From NCBI GenBank assembly GCA_012517355.1, contig JAAYVD010000051.1:1-45568 (forward strand): 45,568 nt of DNA, read 5' to 3'. A program made the translations under genes and the position numbers. Source of the DNA: Candidatus Rifleibacteriota bacterium. GTDB lineage: Bacteria > Muiribacteriota > Ozemobacteria > Ozemobacterales > Ozemobacteraceae. Positions 33,111-43,588 of this stretch are shown here, piece after piece. Each line of letters opens with the position of its first letter. The stretch's first letter is position 1. Under the pieces are notes generated by a model, which did not search any database, was not told the DNA's origin, and saw only the letters and a list, made by a program, of their open reading frames with translations.

Positions 33111-34034
33111 ATGAAACGGTGGGGATGGGCGTTGCTGGGGATGCTGTGGGCGGTGGCGGGGTGGGCGGCCTCGGAGGTCCATCCGCCGCCGGTGGTCTGG
33201 GTGCCTTCCTTCCGCGAGGCGTCGGAGGCGGAGCGCATCATCGCGGCGACGCGGGCGGTGCCCGTGGCCCGGCGGGTGGCGCTGGTGTCGCAGTTCTTCC
33301 TGGGCCGGAAATACCACCCCGAGACCAAGGCCCGGATGAAGAAGGAGGCGGCGCGGCCCCGCACGAAGGCGGAGGCGGCCAACCTGCGCCCATTGCCGGT
33401 CGAGACCCTTCCCACCAGCCTGCAGTATCTCGACTGCATGACCTACGTCGAGCACGTGCTGGCGCTGGCTTCGGCCGACCGTCCGGACTACGCGGGGGCG
33501 TTCCTGCCCCGGTTGGTCGACATCATGTACGACGCGGCCGGGGCGCCGCTGATGAACCATTTGCGCAGCCATTTCACCTCGGCATGGGGCGACGTGCTGG
33601 AGCGGAAGGGCTACCTGCGGAACCTGGCGCGGGGCCACCCCGCGGCCGTCAAGCGCGAGGTGGTGCTGAACCGGGTCGGCGCCAACCGCACGTTCTACGT
33701 CGAGGACCGGTTCACCATCGCGGCGGGGCCGCAGGTGATGTGGTATTTCCCGTCGGCGGCCGTGTTCGCGCGGAAGGTGCCGCTGGCGAACGGCGACGTG
33801 CTGGCGCTGGCGTGCGAGAAGGAAGGCCTCGATGTCGTGCACATGGGCTTTTTCATCGAGCAGAAAGGGAAACGGCTGCTGCGGCACGCCAGCTCGAAGC
33901 TGAACCGCGTCATCGAGGAGGACCTCGACGGCTACCTGCGCAACCGGAAGGGCGTGGTCGGGCTGATGGTCTGGCGGCCTCGCTTGGCCGCCCCGACCCC
34001 GCCCCGGTACCGGTTCGCCCCCCGGGGGCGGTGA
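33111..34034 (+). CDS. Exported DUF1460 protein (NlpC/P60-like amidase family)
   Basis: 307 residues. GGAGG lies 9 bases before the ATG at 33111. The N-terminus is a signal peptide (MKRWGWALLGMLWAVAGWAA). The mature protein matches DUF1460 as I remember it: the predicted catalytic Cys in QYLDCMTYVEHVLALA, and the His motifs LDVVHMGFFIEQKGKRLLRHAS near the end. GVVGLMVWRP is the last strand. Proteins of this group are thought to be cysteine peptidases or amidases that act on cell-wall peptides in the periplasm. The frame is open upstream into the 12-base repeat, but a start there would bury the signal sequence. It may share the pilT transcript. Confidence 0.85.
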   Translation: MKRWGWALLGMLWAVAGWAASEVHPPPVVWVPSFREASEAERIIAATRAVPVARRVALVSQFFLGRKYHPETKARMKKEAARPRTKAEAANLRPLPVETLPTSLQYLDCMTYVEHVLALASADRPDYAGAFLPRLVDIMYDAAGAPLMNHLRSHFTSAWGDVLERKGYLRNLARGHPAAVKREVVLNRVGANRTFYVEDRFTIAAGPQVMWYFPSAAVFARKVPLANGDVLALACEKEGLDVVHMGFFIEQKGKRLLRHASSKLNRVIEEDLDGYLRNRKGVVGLMVWRPRLAAPTPPRYRFAPRGR

Positions 34035-34220
34035 CGGCCCCGCCCCGGGGACGGCGTCACACCTGTTCGGAACCGGCCGCCCGGGGGGGGCCCGGTCCTT
34101 GGTCCGCCGTGCCGGGGGAGGCGCCCCCATCGCCCTTTCCGACACTCCAGCCTCTCGACGGACGCCTCCATTCCTCTTTCTGCATCAACCCATCGATTCT
34201 GACAAGGCCGATCGTGCTTG

Positions 34221-34350
34221 CGACTCCCTTCGCCATTTCCCTCCCGTCCTCCCTTTCCCCTGCCGTCCTCGAGGGTTCTGTCGAAATGCTGAAGTCTCCC
34301 CTTTCCCCCTCTTTCTCTTTTTCGCTTGCCCTCTCCAGGGATCTGCCAAC
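34221..34350 (+). repeat. Pyrimidine-rich tract in a 463-base intergenic region
   Basis: Most bases between 34221 and 34350 are C or T on the plus strand, with runs such as TCTCCCCTTTCCCCCTCTTT. The gap 34035-34497 holds no gene. Near its end is a -10-like TATCAT at about 34460 for the ankyrin gene, without a good -35. Confidence 0.5.
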
Positions 34351-34497
34351 CTGCTGGAGTCTCTGTTTCGCCTTCCGCTGAGTCCTGGCCTGTGACCGGG
34401 GAGTCGGGCGATCGACGCGGACCGGAGGGAAATTTCGGTGCGGGGGGCCCGATTGGGTTTATCATGGCGGTATCTTCGACCGTGAGGTGATCCTGGC

Positions 34498-35469
34498 ATG
34501 ATGGGGCGTCATCGGGCATGGCTGGTGGGCGCGGTGGTTCTGTTCCTGGCCTGGGCGGGTTCCGGGTCGGCCGAGCCGCCGCTGAAGGTCACGGGGGTGA
34601 AGCCGGGGGAGCCGTTCCCCCTCACCGACGACAAGGTTCGTGGCCTGGTCGAGAGCCTGGCCTCGTTCCGCGGCGGGCCCGAGCGGGCGGGCGAGAAGAT
34701 GCTGTCGGAGGTGTTCGGCCTGAAGGGGGCCGAGGCCACCCGCACCTATCCGTTCGGGGAGTTCGCCCACATGGGGGAGTCGCTCAACGGCGGGTTCCCC
34801 GACCTGACGGTGCATCTCGCCGCCGGCTTCGGTCCCACCAACCTGCTGGCGGGGCTTCTCGACAAGGGCTTCTCGGCCCTCGCCCCCGGGCGATGGTGGG
34901 AATCGCCCCTGCACTGGGCGGCGCTGCGTGGCCGCACCGACAACGTCCGGTTGTTGTTGCAGCGGGGGGCCCGCCTCAACGCCCGCGACAGCTGGGACCG
35001 CACCGCCCTGCACTGCGCCGCCCGCGGCGGGCATGCCGAAACGGTCGAGGCGCTCCTCGACGCGGGGGCCGACCCCCGGTCGGTCAACCGTGAGGGGCAG
35101 ACCCCCCTGCACATGGCCGCGGTGCGCGGCTGGTGCGAAGTCATCCGGCGGTTGCTGGCCACGCGCATGGATGTCGACATCCGCAACGGCGCCTGGCTGA
35201 CCCCGCTGCACGAGGCGGCGGCGGGTGGCCACGCCGATGCGGTCCGGTTGCTGCTCAACGCCCGGGCCAACCCCAACGCGGCCGATCAGGTCGGGCGCAC
35301 CCCGCTCCACCTGGCCGTCCTGCTCGACCGGCTCGACGCGGTCGAAGTGCTGCTGTCGTTCGGGGCCGACACCTTCCGCAAGGACCACCAGGGGGTCGAT
35401 CCCTACCAGGTGGCCGAGAAGACCGGCAGCGTGCCGATGCAGCGGCTGCTGGTCGACCGCCACCGGTGA
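34498..35469 (+). CDS. Exported ankyrin-repeat protein
   Basis: 323 residues. The first of two adjacent ATG codons (34498) is preceded by GAGGTGATCC, a strong match to the 16S rRNA end. A signal peptide ([18 protein letters not shown]) precedes about 100 residues of unknown fold. At least five ankyrin repeats then run to the end ([100 protein letters not shown]). The repeats match the consensus more closely than those at 4304-5332. The target is unknown; location is probably periplasmic. recQ follows after 13 bases. Confidence 0.88.
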   Translation: MMGRHRAWLVGAVVLFLAWAGSGSAEPPLKVTGVKPGEPFPLTDDKVRGLVESLASFRGGPERAGEKMLSEVFGLKGAEATRTYPFGEFAHMGESLNGGFPDLTVHLAAGFGPTNLLAGLLDKGFSALAPGRWWESPLHWAALRGRTDNVRLLLQRGARLNARDSWDRTALHCAARGGHAETVEALLDAGADPRSVNREGQTPLHMAAVRGWCEVIRRLLATRMDVDIRNGAWLTPLHEAAAGGHADAVRLLLNARANPNAADQVGRTPLHLAVLLDRLDAVEVLLSFGADTFRKDHQGVDPYQVAEKTGSVPMQRLLVDRHR

Positions 35470-35482
35470 ACGCGGCCTGGCC

Positions 35483-37366
<1,884 letters not shown>

Positions 37367-37489
37367 CGGAGCCCGGGCGGGCCCCCCCGCCGTGGCCGGC
37401 CGGGAGCGATAGATCACGGGGCCCGGCTGCAGATGGCCGCCGATGAGCGTGACTGGGCACGGATGGATGCGGCGGGGCGCCTCGGGGAA

Positions 37490-37867
37490 TCAGGATTTCA
37501 GGAAGGTGGCGAGCGCCTTCTGGACGGCGAAGATGCTCTGGTCATTCTGAAACTCGCGGGAGATCGGGTCGGGGCGGCCGAGCACGAAGATCTGCACCTC
37601 GGCGTCGAGGTCGAAATGGCCGGTGGTGGTGACGGTGAAATGCGTGACCGACCGGTAGGGGATGCTCTGCATCTCCCGGCGGCGCCCCGTGATGCCCTGC
37701 TTGTCGATCAGGATCAGGCGGCGGTCGGTGAAGACCAACAGGTCGCGGATGAGGCGGAAGGCGGCCTTGACCGTCTCCCCCTCGCCGAGCATCTGGTCGA
37801 GTTCCTTTTCGATGGCGGCGCCGTCCACCTGGGTGTCATGGCCCAACAGTTGTCCGAACCAGCCCAT
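37490..37867 (-). CDS. Bacterial PH-domain protein
   Basis: 125 residues, almost entirely one bacterial pleckstrin-homology domain of the PF08000 type: RLIRDLLVFTDRRLILIDKQ, QSIPYRSVTHFTVTTTGHFD, DAEVQIFVLG, and a final helix IFAVQKALATFL. AAAGGAGG precedes the ATG at 37867 by 4 bases. There is no signal sequence. Such proteins are small and cytoplasmic or membrane-associated, with no established activity. It converges on recQ and is transcribed away from the ArsR-like gene. In its leader CCCCGCCGCGGCGGGG (about 37883-37898) can form a stem. The gap 37367-37489 carries a degenerate GGATGnnGCG-type short repeat. Confidence 0.85.
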   Translation of the reverse strand: MGWFGQLLGHDTQVDGAAIEKELDQMLGEGETVKAAFRLIRDLLVFTDRRLILIDKQGITGRRREMQSIPYRSVTHFTVTTTGHFDLDAEVQIFVLGRPDPISREFQNDQSIFAVQKALATFLKS

Positions 37868-38096
37868 GGGTCCTCCTTTCCGGCCCCGCCGCGGCGGGGC
37901 GATGGCGACAGGCTACCACACTTCGGTGCGGGGCCGTCGGTTGCCACAGCCGCAGACCGGGGCGGTCCCCGAGGTCTCGACCGCCCGTTCCGGATCGGAA
38001 ACCGCCGTGGCGGTTGCGGGGAATTTCCGATCCGTGTCGTGGGGATCCGGCTGGAGCAGGCGTCGGAGACAAAAAGCGAAACGAAACAAGTAAAAT

Positions 38097-38131
38097 TTGA
38101 CATTTGTTGAAAAGATTCATAATCTGTTTCT
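38097..38131 (+). promoter_or_regulatory. AT-rich consensus promoter with overlapping palindrome, leaderless
   Basis: TTGACA (38097-38102), exactly 17 bases, then TAATCT (38120-38125); the ATG follows 6 bases later at 38132, so the mRNA should begin at or next to the start codon. The 13-base palindrome AGATT-CAT-AATCT (38113-38125) covers the -10 and is a good candidate operator for autoregulation. The region 38071-38135 is far richer in A and T than anything around it. Confidence 0.7.
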
Positions 38132-39331
38132 ATGAATCTCGAAATAAAAGAACCCCGCTTTGGCCTGGACCGGGTTGCTGCGATGATGGACGCCTTGGCG
38201 GACCCTTCGCGCCTGGTCATCCTGCAGTCCCTGCTCGAGGGTCCGCGGTGCGTCGAGGAGCTGGCGGGGCGGTTGGCCCTGGCCGCCTCGACGGTCTCCT
38301 TCCATCTGAAAAAGCTGGAAAAGGCGGGCCTGGTGTCCAGGACGCGCGCGCAGTACTACGCCGTCTACGCGGTTCGGACCGACGATCTCGACTGGACCCT
38401 GCGCGACCTGCTGTCCTTCGAGGATCCCGAGCGGAAGGCGCGGGCGGCGCGCGCGGCCCGGATGCGGGAGCAGGTGCGGCGGGCTTTCCTGCGCGGCGGG
38501 CGGCTGGTGCAGATGCCCGTGCAGCAGCAGAAGCGCCGGATCCTCCTGGAGGAGATGGCGGCCGTCTTCCCGGCCGGGGTGCCGATTCCCGAGAAGGAGG
38601 TGGACGCCCTCCTGCACCGATTCCACGAGGACCACTGCCTGCTGCGGCGGCTCCTGGTCGACGAGGGGTTCCTCGGGCGGGCCGCCGGAACCTACTGGCT
38701 GATCCCCCGGACGGGCTCTCCGGGCCACGGGGTTCCGGCCGGTCCGATGATGCCGGGAGCCCCTCCGGCAACGAAGATCCCCAGGCCCTCTCCAGGGTGT
38801 GAGTCCGGGGATTCAGACACCGACACTGGCGGGCGCGAAGGAATGGCCGAGGTGGAGGCGACCGGCCTTGTCAGCGGTGGGCGACCAGGCCGACAGGAGG
38901 TCGGAAGGGCCTCTTCGCCCCGTTCATCACGGGTGCCTGATGCTTCCGCCCGCTCCGGGCGGCGAAAGGAGGCGACAGACATGGATCGCAAACGTGCCCT
39001 GAAACAGGCCTACAGGGAGATGGTCATTCCCGCCGGGGTGTTCCAGATCAGGAACCTGCGCAATGGCCGGATCCTGCTCGGCGGCTCGATGAACCTGAAC
39101 GCCGCGTTCAACAAGCACCGGCTGCAGTTGAACTGGGGCAAGCACCGCAACGCTGCCCTGCAGAAGGATTGGAACGAGTGCGGGGAAAGCGCCTTCGAGT
39201 TCACCATCCTGGAGACGATCACCCCGCCCGAAGACGGTCGGCAGATCACCCAGGACGACGTGCGCGACCGGGAGAAGCATTGGCTGAAGGAGCTGCAGCC
39301 CTACGGCGACAAGGGATACCACGAGCGCTGA
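38132..39331 (+). CDS. ArsR-type regulator with DUF2087, in frame with a GIY-YIG-family domain
   Basis: 399 codons without a stop. Residues 1-95 form an ArsR winged helix (ALADPSRLVILQSLLEG, STVSFHLKKLEKAGLVSRTR) without the usual metal-binding Cys pair. Residues 125-200 match DUF2087 (KRRILLEEMAAVF, EKEVDALLHRFHEDHCLLRR, GTYWLI). A low-complexity linker of about 85 residues leads to a GIY-YIG-family region (284-399: MDRKRALKQAYREM, GVFQIRNLRNGRILLGGSMN, HRNAALQKDWNECGE, LQPYGDKGYHER). The signature tyrosines are Phe and Leu here (GVF, LLG), so nuclease activity is doubtful. AAAGGAGG before codon 284 suggests that the last part is also, or only, made as a separate 116-residue protein. DUF2087 and GIY-YIG genes lie side by side in Firmicutes as I recall. 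Confidence 0.8.
   Translation: MNLEIKEPRFGLDRVAAMMDALADPSRLVILQSLLEGPRCVEELAGRLALAASTVSFHLKKLEKAGLVSRTRAQYYAVYAVRTDDLDWTLRDLLSFEDPERKARAARAARMREQVRRAFLRGGRLVQMPVQQQKRRILLEEMAAVFPAGVPIPEKEVDALLHRFHEDHCLLRRLLVDEGFLGRAAGTYWLIPRTGSPGHGVPAGPMMPGAPPATKIPRPSPGCESGDSDTDTGGREGMAEVEATGLVSGGRPGRQEVGRASSPRSSRVPDASARSGRRKEATDMDRKRALKQAYREMVIPAGVFQIRNLRNGRILLGGSMNLNAAFNKHRLQLNWGKHRNAALQKDWNECGESAFEFTILETITPPEDGRQITQDDVRDREKHWLKELQPYGDKGYHER
38965..38983 (+). promoter_or_regulatory. Internal ribosome site and ATG for the GIY-YIG part
   Basis: AAAGGAGG (38965-38972), 8 bases, ATG (38981-38983). It is as good as any ribosome site in the window, inside an open frame that continues from the ArsR-DUF2087 part. 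A separate GIY-YIG-family protein of 116 residues (38981-39331) is therefore likely. Confidence 0.7.
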
Positions 39332-39470
39332 CCGGTCGGCGGCCCCCAGAGCCGTGGCGTCCTACGCGGGGCCTGCGGTGGCAAGGTGAGGCGGGGGGCC
39401 AGGTTTCACTCGGGCCGTCCGGCCTTCCCAATCGCCGTCAAGGGCAGGTTCCGCCTGGTGTGCGTCCTCC

Positions 39471-41138
39471 TCACTCCTCGCCCAGGGCGACGCGGGCATA
39501 CTCGCGGAGGGCGAGGTCGAGGCCGGCCTTGGCCCAGTTCAGCGGGGTGATGGGGGACGGCACCAGCAGCCGGCGGCCCGCTACCAGGACGGTGTTGATG
39601 CTCTCGGGGGTCTGCCATTCCCGGACCGGCTTCCCGTCGGCCGCGAGGAGGGGGCCGGTGATCTGGCCCAGGGCGCGCTTCAGGTGGATGGCCGCGCGGT
39701 GAAGGTCCTGGGCGCGCAGGGCGGGGTCGGCGGTGCGCTGGGCCAGGTGCAGGCGGGCCAGGGCGCACAGGCTGTCGAAGAACCACTGCGCCTCGGTGTG
39801 GGGCAGGAGCTGGGACAGACGCCAGCGGAAGGCGGCATCCGACGAGGTGTCGCCGGTCAGGGTGGGCTGGACGTCGGCGGCTCCGGGCGCCGTTGGGGGT
39901 TTGATCCAGTAGTTTCCGGCCTGGTAGCTGTCGAGGTCGTACCGCAGGATGCCGGCTGGCCGCTCGAGGGTCTGCACGATGCGCAGCACGGTGCGGCACT
40001 CCTCCTCGGTCAGGCCGGCCAGCGGAGAGGGCTGGAGCAGGACCAGCAGCGCGGCGTCGGCCTGGCGGAAATGCAGGTCGGCCGGAGGGTAGTCGGGGGA
40101 TTCGCCGCCGAGTCGGAGCTGGTGCCTGACCCGGTGCAGGCCGCGGTCGATCAGTCCGGCCAGCCGGGATGGGGTCCAGGCGGCGCAGGCGGGGGCGCTG
40201 GTCCGGGCCAGCCGGAGCCGGAAGGCGTCACCGAAGGCGCGGGCCGGACCGGTTTTCGCGTTCAGGAGGTCGCGCCAGGTCTGCAGGGAGCGGGTGGCCA
40301 GCGCGATGCTGGAGGTGTTGCGGCGGGGCAGTTCCTCCCAGGCGCCCGCGTCCTCGTAGGTGTCAAAGGAGATGCGGTCGAGGAAGCGGGGATACAGCGC
40401 CAGCACGGCGAACCGGGGGGCGGTCAGGTCGGCCGGGGTGATCAGGCCGTCCGCCGCGGCCTGGGCGAGGGCAGCGAAGAACAGGCCGTGGGCGTCGATC
40501 TGGCGGTGGTTCCAGACTTCGGGGCGGCCGTCAACCATCACGTCGTCGAGGGCTGGGGACCGGCCGTTGAAGCGGATGTGGGGCATGGCCATCTGGTCGA
40601 GGGCCAGGGCGGGGTCGTCGATGACCCGCCGGAACCTTTCGACCTGGGCGGGGGTCGCGTAGTAGTCCCACAGGGCCAGCAGCAGGCGGCGGGCGTCGGC
40701 CTGGCGGGCGGGGTCGCGGACCAGGGCATGGAAGACCCAGACGTTGTCGCGCACCCAGATGGCGTCGTAGTTGGTGGCGTCGGCCTCTCCTTCGGCGGTG
40801 CGGGTGGCGGCGGGAGCGAAGCCGCGGGGGTTCAGGTCGATCCGGAGGTGGGGGGCCAGGGTGGTGCGGATCTCGGCCAGCAGGTCGCGGTCGAGGGGGC
40901 GGGCCACCCAGCCGGCGACGGTGTCGTGGAAAACGGTGATGAACGCGCCCTCGGGGGCCAGGACCTCGCGGGCGGTGGGTCCGGCGAGGGCTGCCTGGTG
41001 CAGGGCCAGGGCCCCCCGTCCGGCGGCGGTTCCTTCCGCCCTCACCGGCATGGGAACCAGGCCGGCCAGCAGCAGGCCGGCCAGAATGGTCAGGGTCAGG
41101 GTCCGATACGGGTGCGGGGCAATTCGGCGGGAATGCAT
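39471..41138 (-). CDS. Exported glycoside hydrolase family 15-like protein (glucoamylase type)
   Basis: 555 residues. GGAGG lies 7 bases before the ATG at 41138. A signal peptide (LTLTILAGLLLAGLVPMPVRA) precedes a helical domain resembling the (alpha/alpha)6 barrel of GH15 and phosphorylase-kinase-type proteins: NYDAIWVRDNVWVFHALVRD, RPEVWNHRQIDAHGLFFAAL, YEDAGAWEELPRRNTSSIAL, YQAGNYWIKPP and FRWRLSQLLPHTEAQWFFDS. Glu of WEEL is a candidate catalytic acid, but I cannot assign the base. The substrate would be an alpha-glucan or related sugar in the periplasm or outside. The upstream region is the hairpin element at 41185-41503. The 139 bases after its stop are convergent and empty. Confidence 0.75.
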   Translation of the reverse strand: MHSRRIAPHPYRTLTLTILAGLLLAGLVPMPVRAEGTAAGRGALALHQAALAGPTAREVLAPEGAFITVFHDTVAGWVARPLDRDLLAEIRTTLAPHLRIDLNPRGFAPAATRTAEGEADATNYDAIWVRDNVWVFHALVRDPARQADARRLLLALWDYYATPAQVERFRRVIDDPALALDQMAMPHIRFNGRSPALDDVMVDGRPEVWNHRQIDAHGLFFAALAQAAADGLITPADLTAPRFAVLALYPRFLDRISFDTYEDAGAWEELPRRNTSSIALATRSLQTWRDLLNAKTGPARAFGDAFRLRLARTSAPACAAWTPSRLAGLIDRGLHRVRHQLRLGGESPDYPPADLHFRQADAALLVLLQPSPLAGLTEEECRTVLRIVQTLERPAGILRYDLDSYQAGNYWIKPPTAPGAADVQPTLTGDTSSDAAFRWRLSQLLPHTEAQWFFDSLCALARLHLAQRTADPALRAQDLHRAAIHLKRALGQITGPLLAADGKPVREWQTPESINTVLVAGRRLLVPSPITPLNWAKAGLDLALREYARVALGEE

Positions 41139-41184
41139 GCGGGTTCCTCCGGCAAGGGAATCTGTCTGTCGGCCACCCTATCAT

Positions 41185-41503
41185 AAAATGGTGCCCCCAT
41201 ACTATTTCTGGAAGCCTCGTCAGAAGCCTGTCGGCAAAGGGCAAGGGGTCCCCGTTCCAGGGGAAGGAAAACCGGGACCCTTGCCCCTTGGAAAGCCGCA
41301 TCAATAGAGGAAGACAACAATCCCCCATCCGTTTCGGGACCAACGGACGGCGAAGCGGAGCTTTCGCGGGGTGACTGCGTCAGCATTCACCCCGCCAGCA
41401 GAAAGGGTCCAGGGCCATCGGCCCTGGTGGGATGAAGGGGCAGCCCCCCTCGGCAAGCCTTCGAGCGGATCATTGAAAAAAATAGTATGGTGTCACGGAT
41501 TTT
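41185..41503. repeat. Inverted-repeat-bounded, hairpin-rich intergenic element
   Basis: The left arm 41185-41207 and right arm 41480-41503 are inverted copies. The core is a perfect 11-bp match (CCATACTATTT at 41197-41207, AAATAGTATGG at 41480-41490). Similarity continues outward through GGTG/CAC to AAAAT/ATTTT. Between them are three strong stems. 41237-41256 pairs with 41270-41289 (about 20 bp, imperfect, 13-base loop). GCGGGGTGA (41366-41374) pairs with TCACCCCGC (41387-41395), extended by TGC/GCA. CCAGGGCC (41409-41416) pairs with GGCCCTGG (41420-41427) around ATC. It lies between divergent genes. It could be a MITE, a structured RNA gene, or two copies of an operator. Confidence 0.6.
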
Positions 41504-41512
41504 CGGTAGAAT
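41480..41512 (+). promoter_or_regulatory. Promoter region of the 41523 gene, sharing a motif with the divergent gene
   Basis: AAATAGTATGG (41480-41490) is followed after 16 bases by the -10 box TAGAAT (41507-41512), which is 10 bases before the ATG. Reading toward the GH15-like gene on the minus strand, the same AAATAGTATGG (41207-41197) is followed by GGGGCACCATTTT-like sequence and TATGAT or TAGGGT. The motif has the same orientation with respect to each gene, as a shared operator would. Confidence 0.4.
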
Positions 41513-41522
41513 GGCTGCACCC

Positions 41523-42272
41523 ATGACAGACACGGGGGAGAAACAGGAGCGGATGGACGCAGACCGGAACGCCCTGCAGGGGTTCGAAGTGCTCGGGTTG
41601 TCGATTTCCCAGTGCATCCTGGCCATCGTCGAGGGGAAGGTGCCCGAGGAACTGGTGGTCCGCATCGAGGGGGGGACCTGCTTCGAGGACCTCCAGGAGT
41701 TGGGGCGGCAGTACGCCGAGAAATACTGGAAGGACCTGGCCGGCCCCGCGCTGGTCGTGTTCAACCGCCTGCTCGCGGCGAGGCGGATCAGCCAGCCCCG
41801 CCTGGAGGGGAAGGAACCTCCCGACACCAGCAAGGGCATCTGGCGGTTCCGTCCCCTGCAACTCGGAACCGATGAACTGCAGGACCTGCTGGCCATTTCC
41901 GACGCCTTCCTGAACATGCCGGCCCAGGGCCGCGACGATTTCATCGACATCCTGCCGCAGGCCGGGTTGCAGGAACTGGTGTTGCACCTCCGACAGGGGC
42001 GGCTGGCCGCCTTCTTCCCCGGGTATCTCGAAAAGACCACGACCCTCACCGCCGTCCAGATCTTCGGGCTCATCCGCGAGCGGCTCAAGGAGTTCTTCCG
42101 GGAAGCGAACCCCCAGCATCGCGCGACCATCTACCCGGCGCTCATGCAGATCCTGGGCCCCTCCTTCCGCACCTATCACGTCCAGTCCCAACAGCCGACC
42201 TCGGGGGTCGACAGCCGGGCCCCCCAGCATTCCCGCGTGGGACCGCCGCGCCCTGGCCCCTCCCGCTCCTGA
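41523..42272 (+). CDS. Unknown cytoplasmic protein
   Basis: 249 residues from the ATG at 41523; an internal ATG at 41553 preceded by AGGAG is an alternative. No signal or membrane segment is present. The body looks alpha-helical (GFEVLGLSISQCILAIVEGK, FEDLQELGRQYAEKYWKDL, DELQDLLAISDAFLNMPAQG, VQIFGLIRERLKEFFREAN). The last 40 residues are Pro/Ser/Arg-rich and disordered. I recognise no domain. The -10 box lies only 10 bases before 41523, so the message has almost no leader if 41523 is used. Confidence 0.68.
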   Translation: MTDTGEKQERMDADRNALQGFEVLGLSISQCILAIVEGKVPEELVVRIEGGTCFEDLQELGRQYAEKYWKDLAGPALVVFNRLLAARRISQPRLEGKEPPDTSKGIWRFRPLQLGTDELQDLLAISDAFLNMPAQGRDDFIDILPQAGLQELVLHLRQGRLAAFFPGYLEKTTTLTAVQIFGLIRERLKEFFREANPQHRATIYPALMQILGPSFRTYHVQSQQPTSGVDSRAPQHSRVGPPRPGPSRS

Positions 42273-42411
42273 CCCGACCGCCAGGAGGTGGTCGCCGCGC
42301 CCACGCGGAGACGCGATCGCGCGAAGGCGCACACCACCCGCTTCGCACCCGGCCTCCGGGCCGTCACCGGTTCCGATCGACCCCGCCCTACGAACGAAGG
42401 AGAGAGTGAAC

Positions 42412-43380
42412 GTGCGCCATCATCCGCTTCCGGTCTTCCCTGTCCTGCTGTCGTCCGTCCTCCTGTTCATCCTGGCCACGGCCACCGGCGTTCTGGCCGG
42501 TCCCCCCGAGGTGACCTTCCAGGTCAACGATTCGATGATCAAGGGGAAGGTCCTGTCAGGCGTCCTGGTCGAGGTGACCCCGGCCGGTGGCGGATCCGTC
42601 CTGGCTTCCGGGGTGACCGACGCCGCCGGCCAGTTCAAGGTTCCCCTCTCTGCCGGCAAGTACCAGGTCGCCTTCGCCAAGGCCGGCTACGTCTACCTTG
42701 CCGGCACCGAGGTGGAGATCGGCGAGGTGGCCCAGACGGTCACCACCACCATGACGATGATGATGGAGTCGGTCGGGCTCGTCGAGAAGCGGCGGATCCA
42801 GATCGTGCTGAACTGGGGGGAGGCCAACGACCAGCCCAAGGACCTCGATTCCCACCTGACCTGTCCGTGCGTTCCGGACGGGGCGCACGTCTACTATTCG
42901 GCCAAGACCCACGAGGCCGAGGGCCATTCCGCCGCTCTGGACGTCGATGACATCGACGGCGGCGGGCCCGAGACGATCACCCTGATCGACCCGCCTCCCG
43001 GCAGTTACACCTACTGGGTCCACAACTACTCGTCGAGCGCCCCCTACCTCGGGAAGGCGGGGGCGGTGGTGCGGGTGATCTTCGGCGACACCGTGGCCGG
43101 CGAGTTCCGGATGCCTGCCTCGGTCACCGAGCGGGTCTGGCTGCCGTTCAAGGCCCTCCTCGTCGATGAAGGGCTGACGCCGAAGATCGAACGGTTCACC
43201 GACGAGGAGATCGCGGCCCAGCTGGCGGTGCAGACTCCGCCCCGGCAGACCTACGGCACCGAGCCTTCCGGCGGGGGAGGCGAGGCGGAACTGCTGACCC
43301 TGGTGTTCGTGGGGATCGGGGCCTTCCTGTTCCTGGCCGCGATGCGGCGCGTGCGGGGCCGGAACACCGGGTCGGCCTGA
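42412..43380 (+). CDS. Surface protein: carboxypeptidase-regulatory-like and DUF2135-like domains, C-terminal anchor
   Basis: 322 residues. AAGGAG lies 9 bases before the GTG at 42412; an alternative GTG at 42406 is too close to it. A signal peptide (LPVFPVLLSSVLLFILATATGVLAG) is followed by a carboxypeptidase-regulatory-like beta domain (GVLVEVTPAGGGSVLASGVT, DAAGQFKVPLSAGKYQVAF). Next comes a DUF2135/YfaP-like domain (RIQIVLNWGEANDQPKDLDS, HVYYSAKTHEAEGHSAALDV, GGPETITLIDPPPGSYTYWV). Its acidic residues (DLDSH, DVDDIDGGG) look suited to calcium binding. A C-terminal hydrophobic helix (LLTLVFVGIGAFLFLAAM) and basic tail form an anchor. It begins 139 bases after the previous gene. Confidence 0.78.
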   Translation: MRHHPLPVFPVLLSSVLLFILATATGVLAGPPEVTFQVNDSMIKGKVLSGVLVEVTPAGGGSVLASGVTDAAGQFKVPLSAGKYQVAFAKAGYVYLAGTEVEIGEVAQTVTTTMTMMMESVGLVEKRRIQIVLNWGEANDQPKDLDSHLTCPCVPDGAHVYYSAKTHEAEGHSAALDVDDIDGGGPETITLIDPPPGSYTYWVHNYSSSAPYLGKAGAVVRVIFGDTVAGEFRMPASVTERVWLPFKALLVDEGLTPKIERFTDEEIAAQLAVQTPPRQTYGTEPSGGGGEAELLTLVFVGIGAFLFLAAMRRVRGRNTGSA

Positions 43381-43394
43381 GCCGCCGGTACGAG

Positions 43395-43409
43395 AGGGGA
43401 AGGTCCCCT
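43395..43409. terminator. Short hairpin after the DUF2135-like gene
   Basis: AGGGGA (43395-43400), AGG, TCCCCT (43404-43409) forms a 6-bp stem with a 3-base loop, followed by TCGC. It lies 14 bases after the stop codon in a 208-base convergent gap that holds nothing else I can support. Confidence 0.35.
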
Positions 43410-43588
43410 TCGCAGCCAGGGATGGCAGCGTGGAGCGCTCGTCTCGCGGAATGCCCAGGGGCGGACCGACACGAGAACGGGAGAACCCCCGGTCGGCCCA
43501 CGGATGGTGGCGTGGCGGACCCTCGTTCCGGCGCCGCCGGGGCCGTTCTGGGCCTGACCGGCAGCAGGTTTGGAGCGGATGGGCGAGT

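Noticed and set aside
29195-33439. A minus-strand open frame of about 1,400 codons opposite the HEAT-PilT gene
   Set aside because: The plus strand encodes a complete, motif-rich PilT with the HEAT domain. The antisense frame is a high-GC shadow rich in Arg, Pro, Gly and Gln with no domain or ribosome site.
38132-38500. Metal-sensing ArsR/SmtB repressor
   Set aside because: The helix that normally carries CxC metal ligands has only one Cys (RCVEEL), and the C-terminal DUF2087 part is typical of non-metal members.
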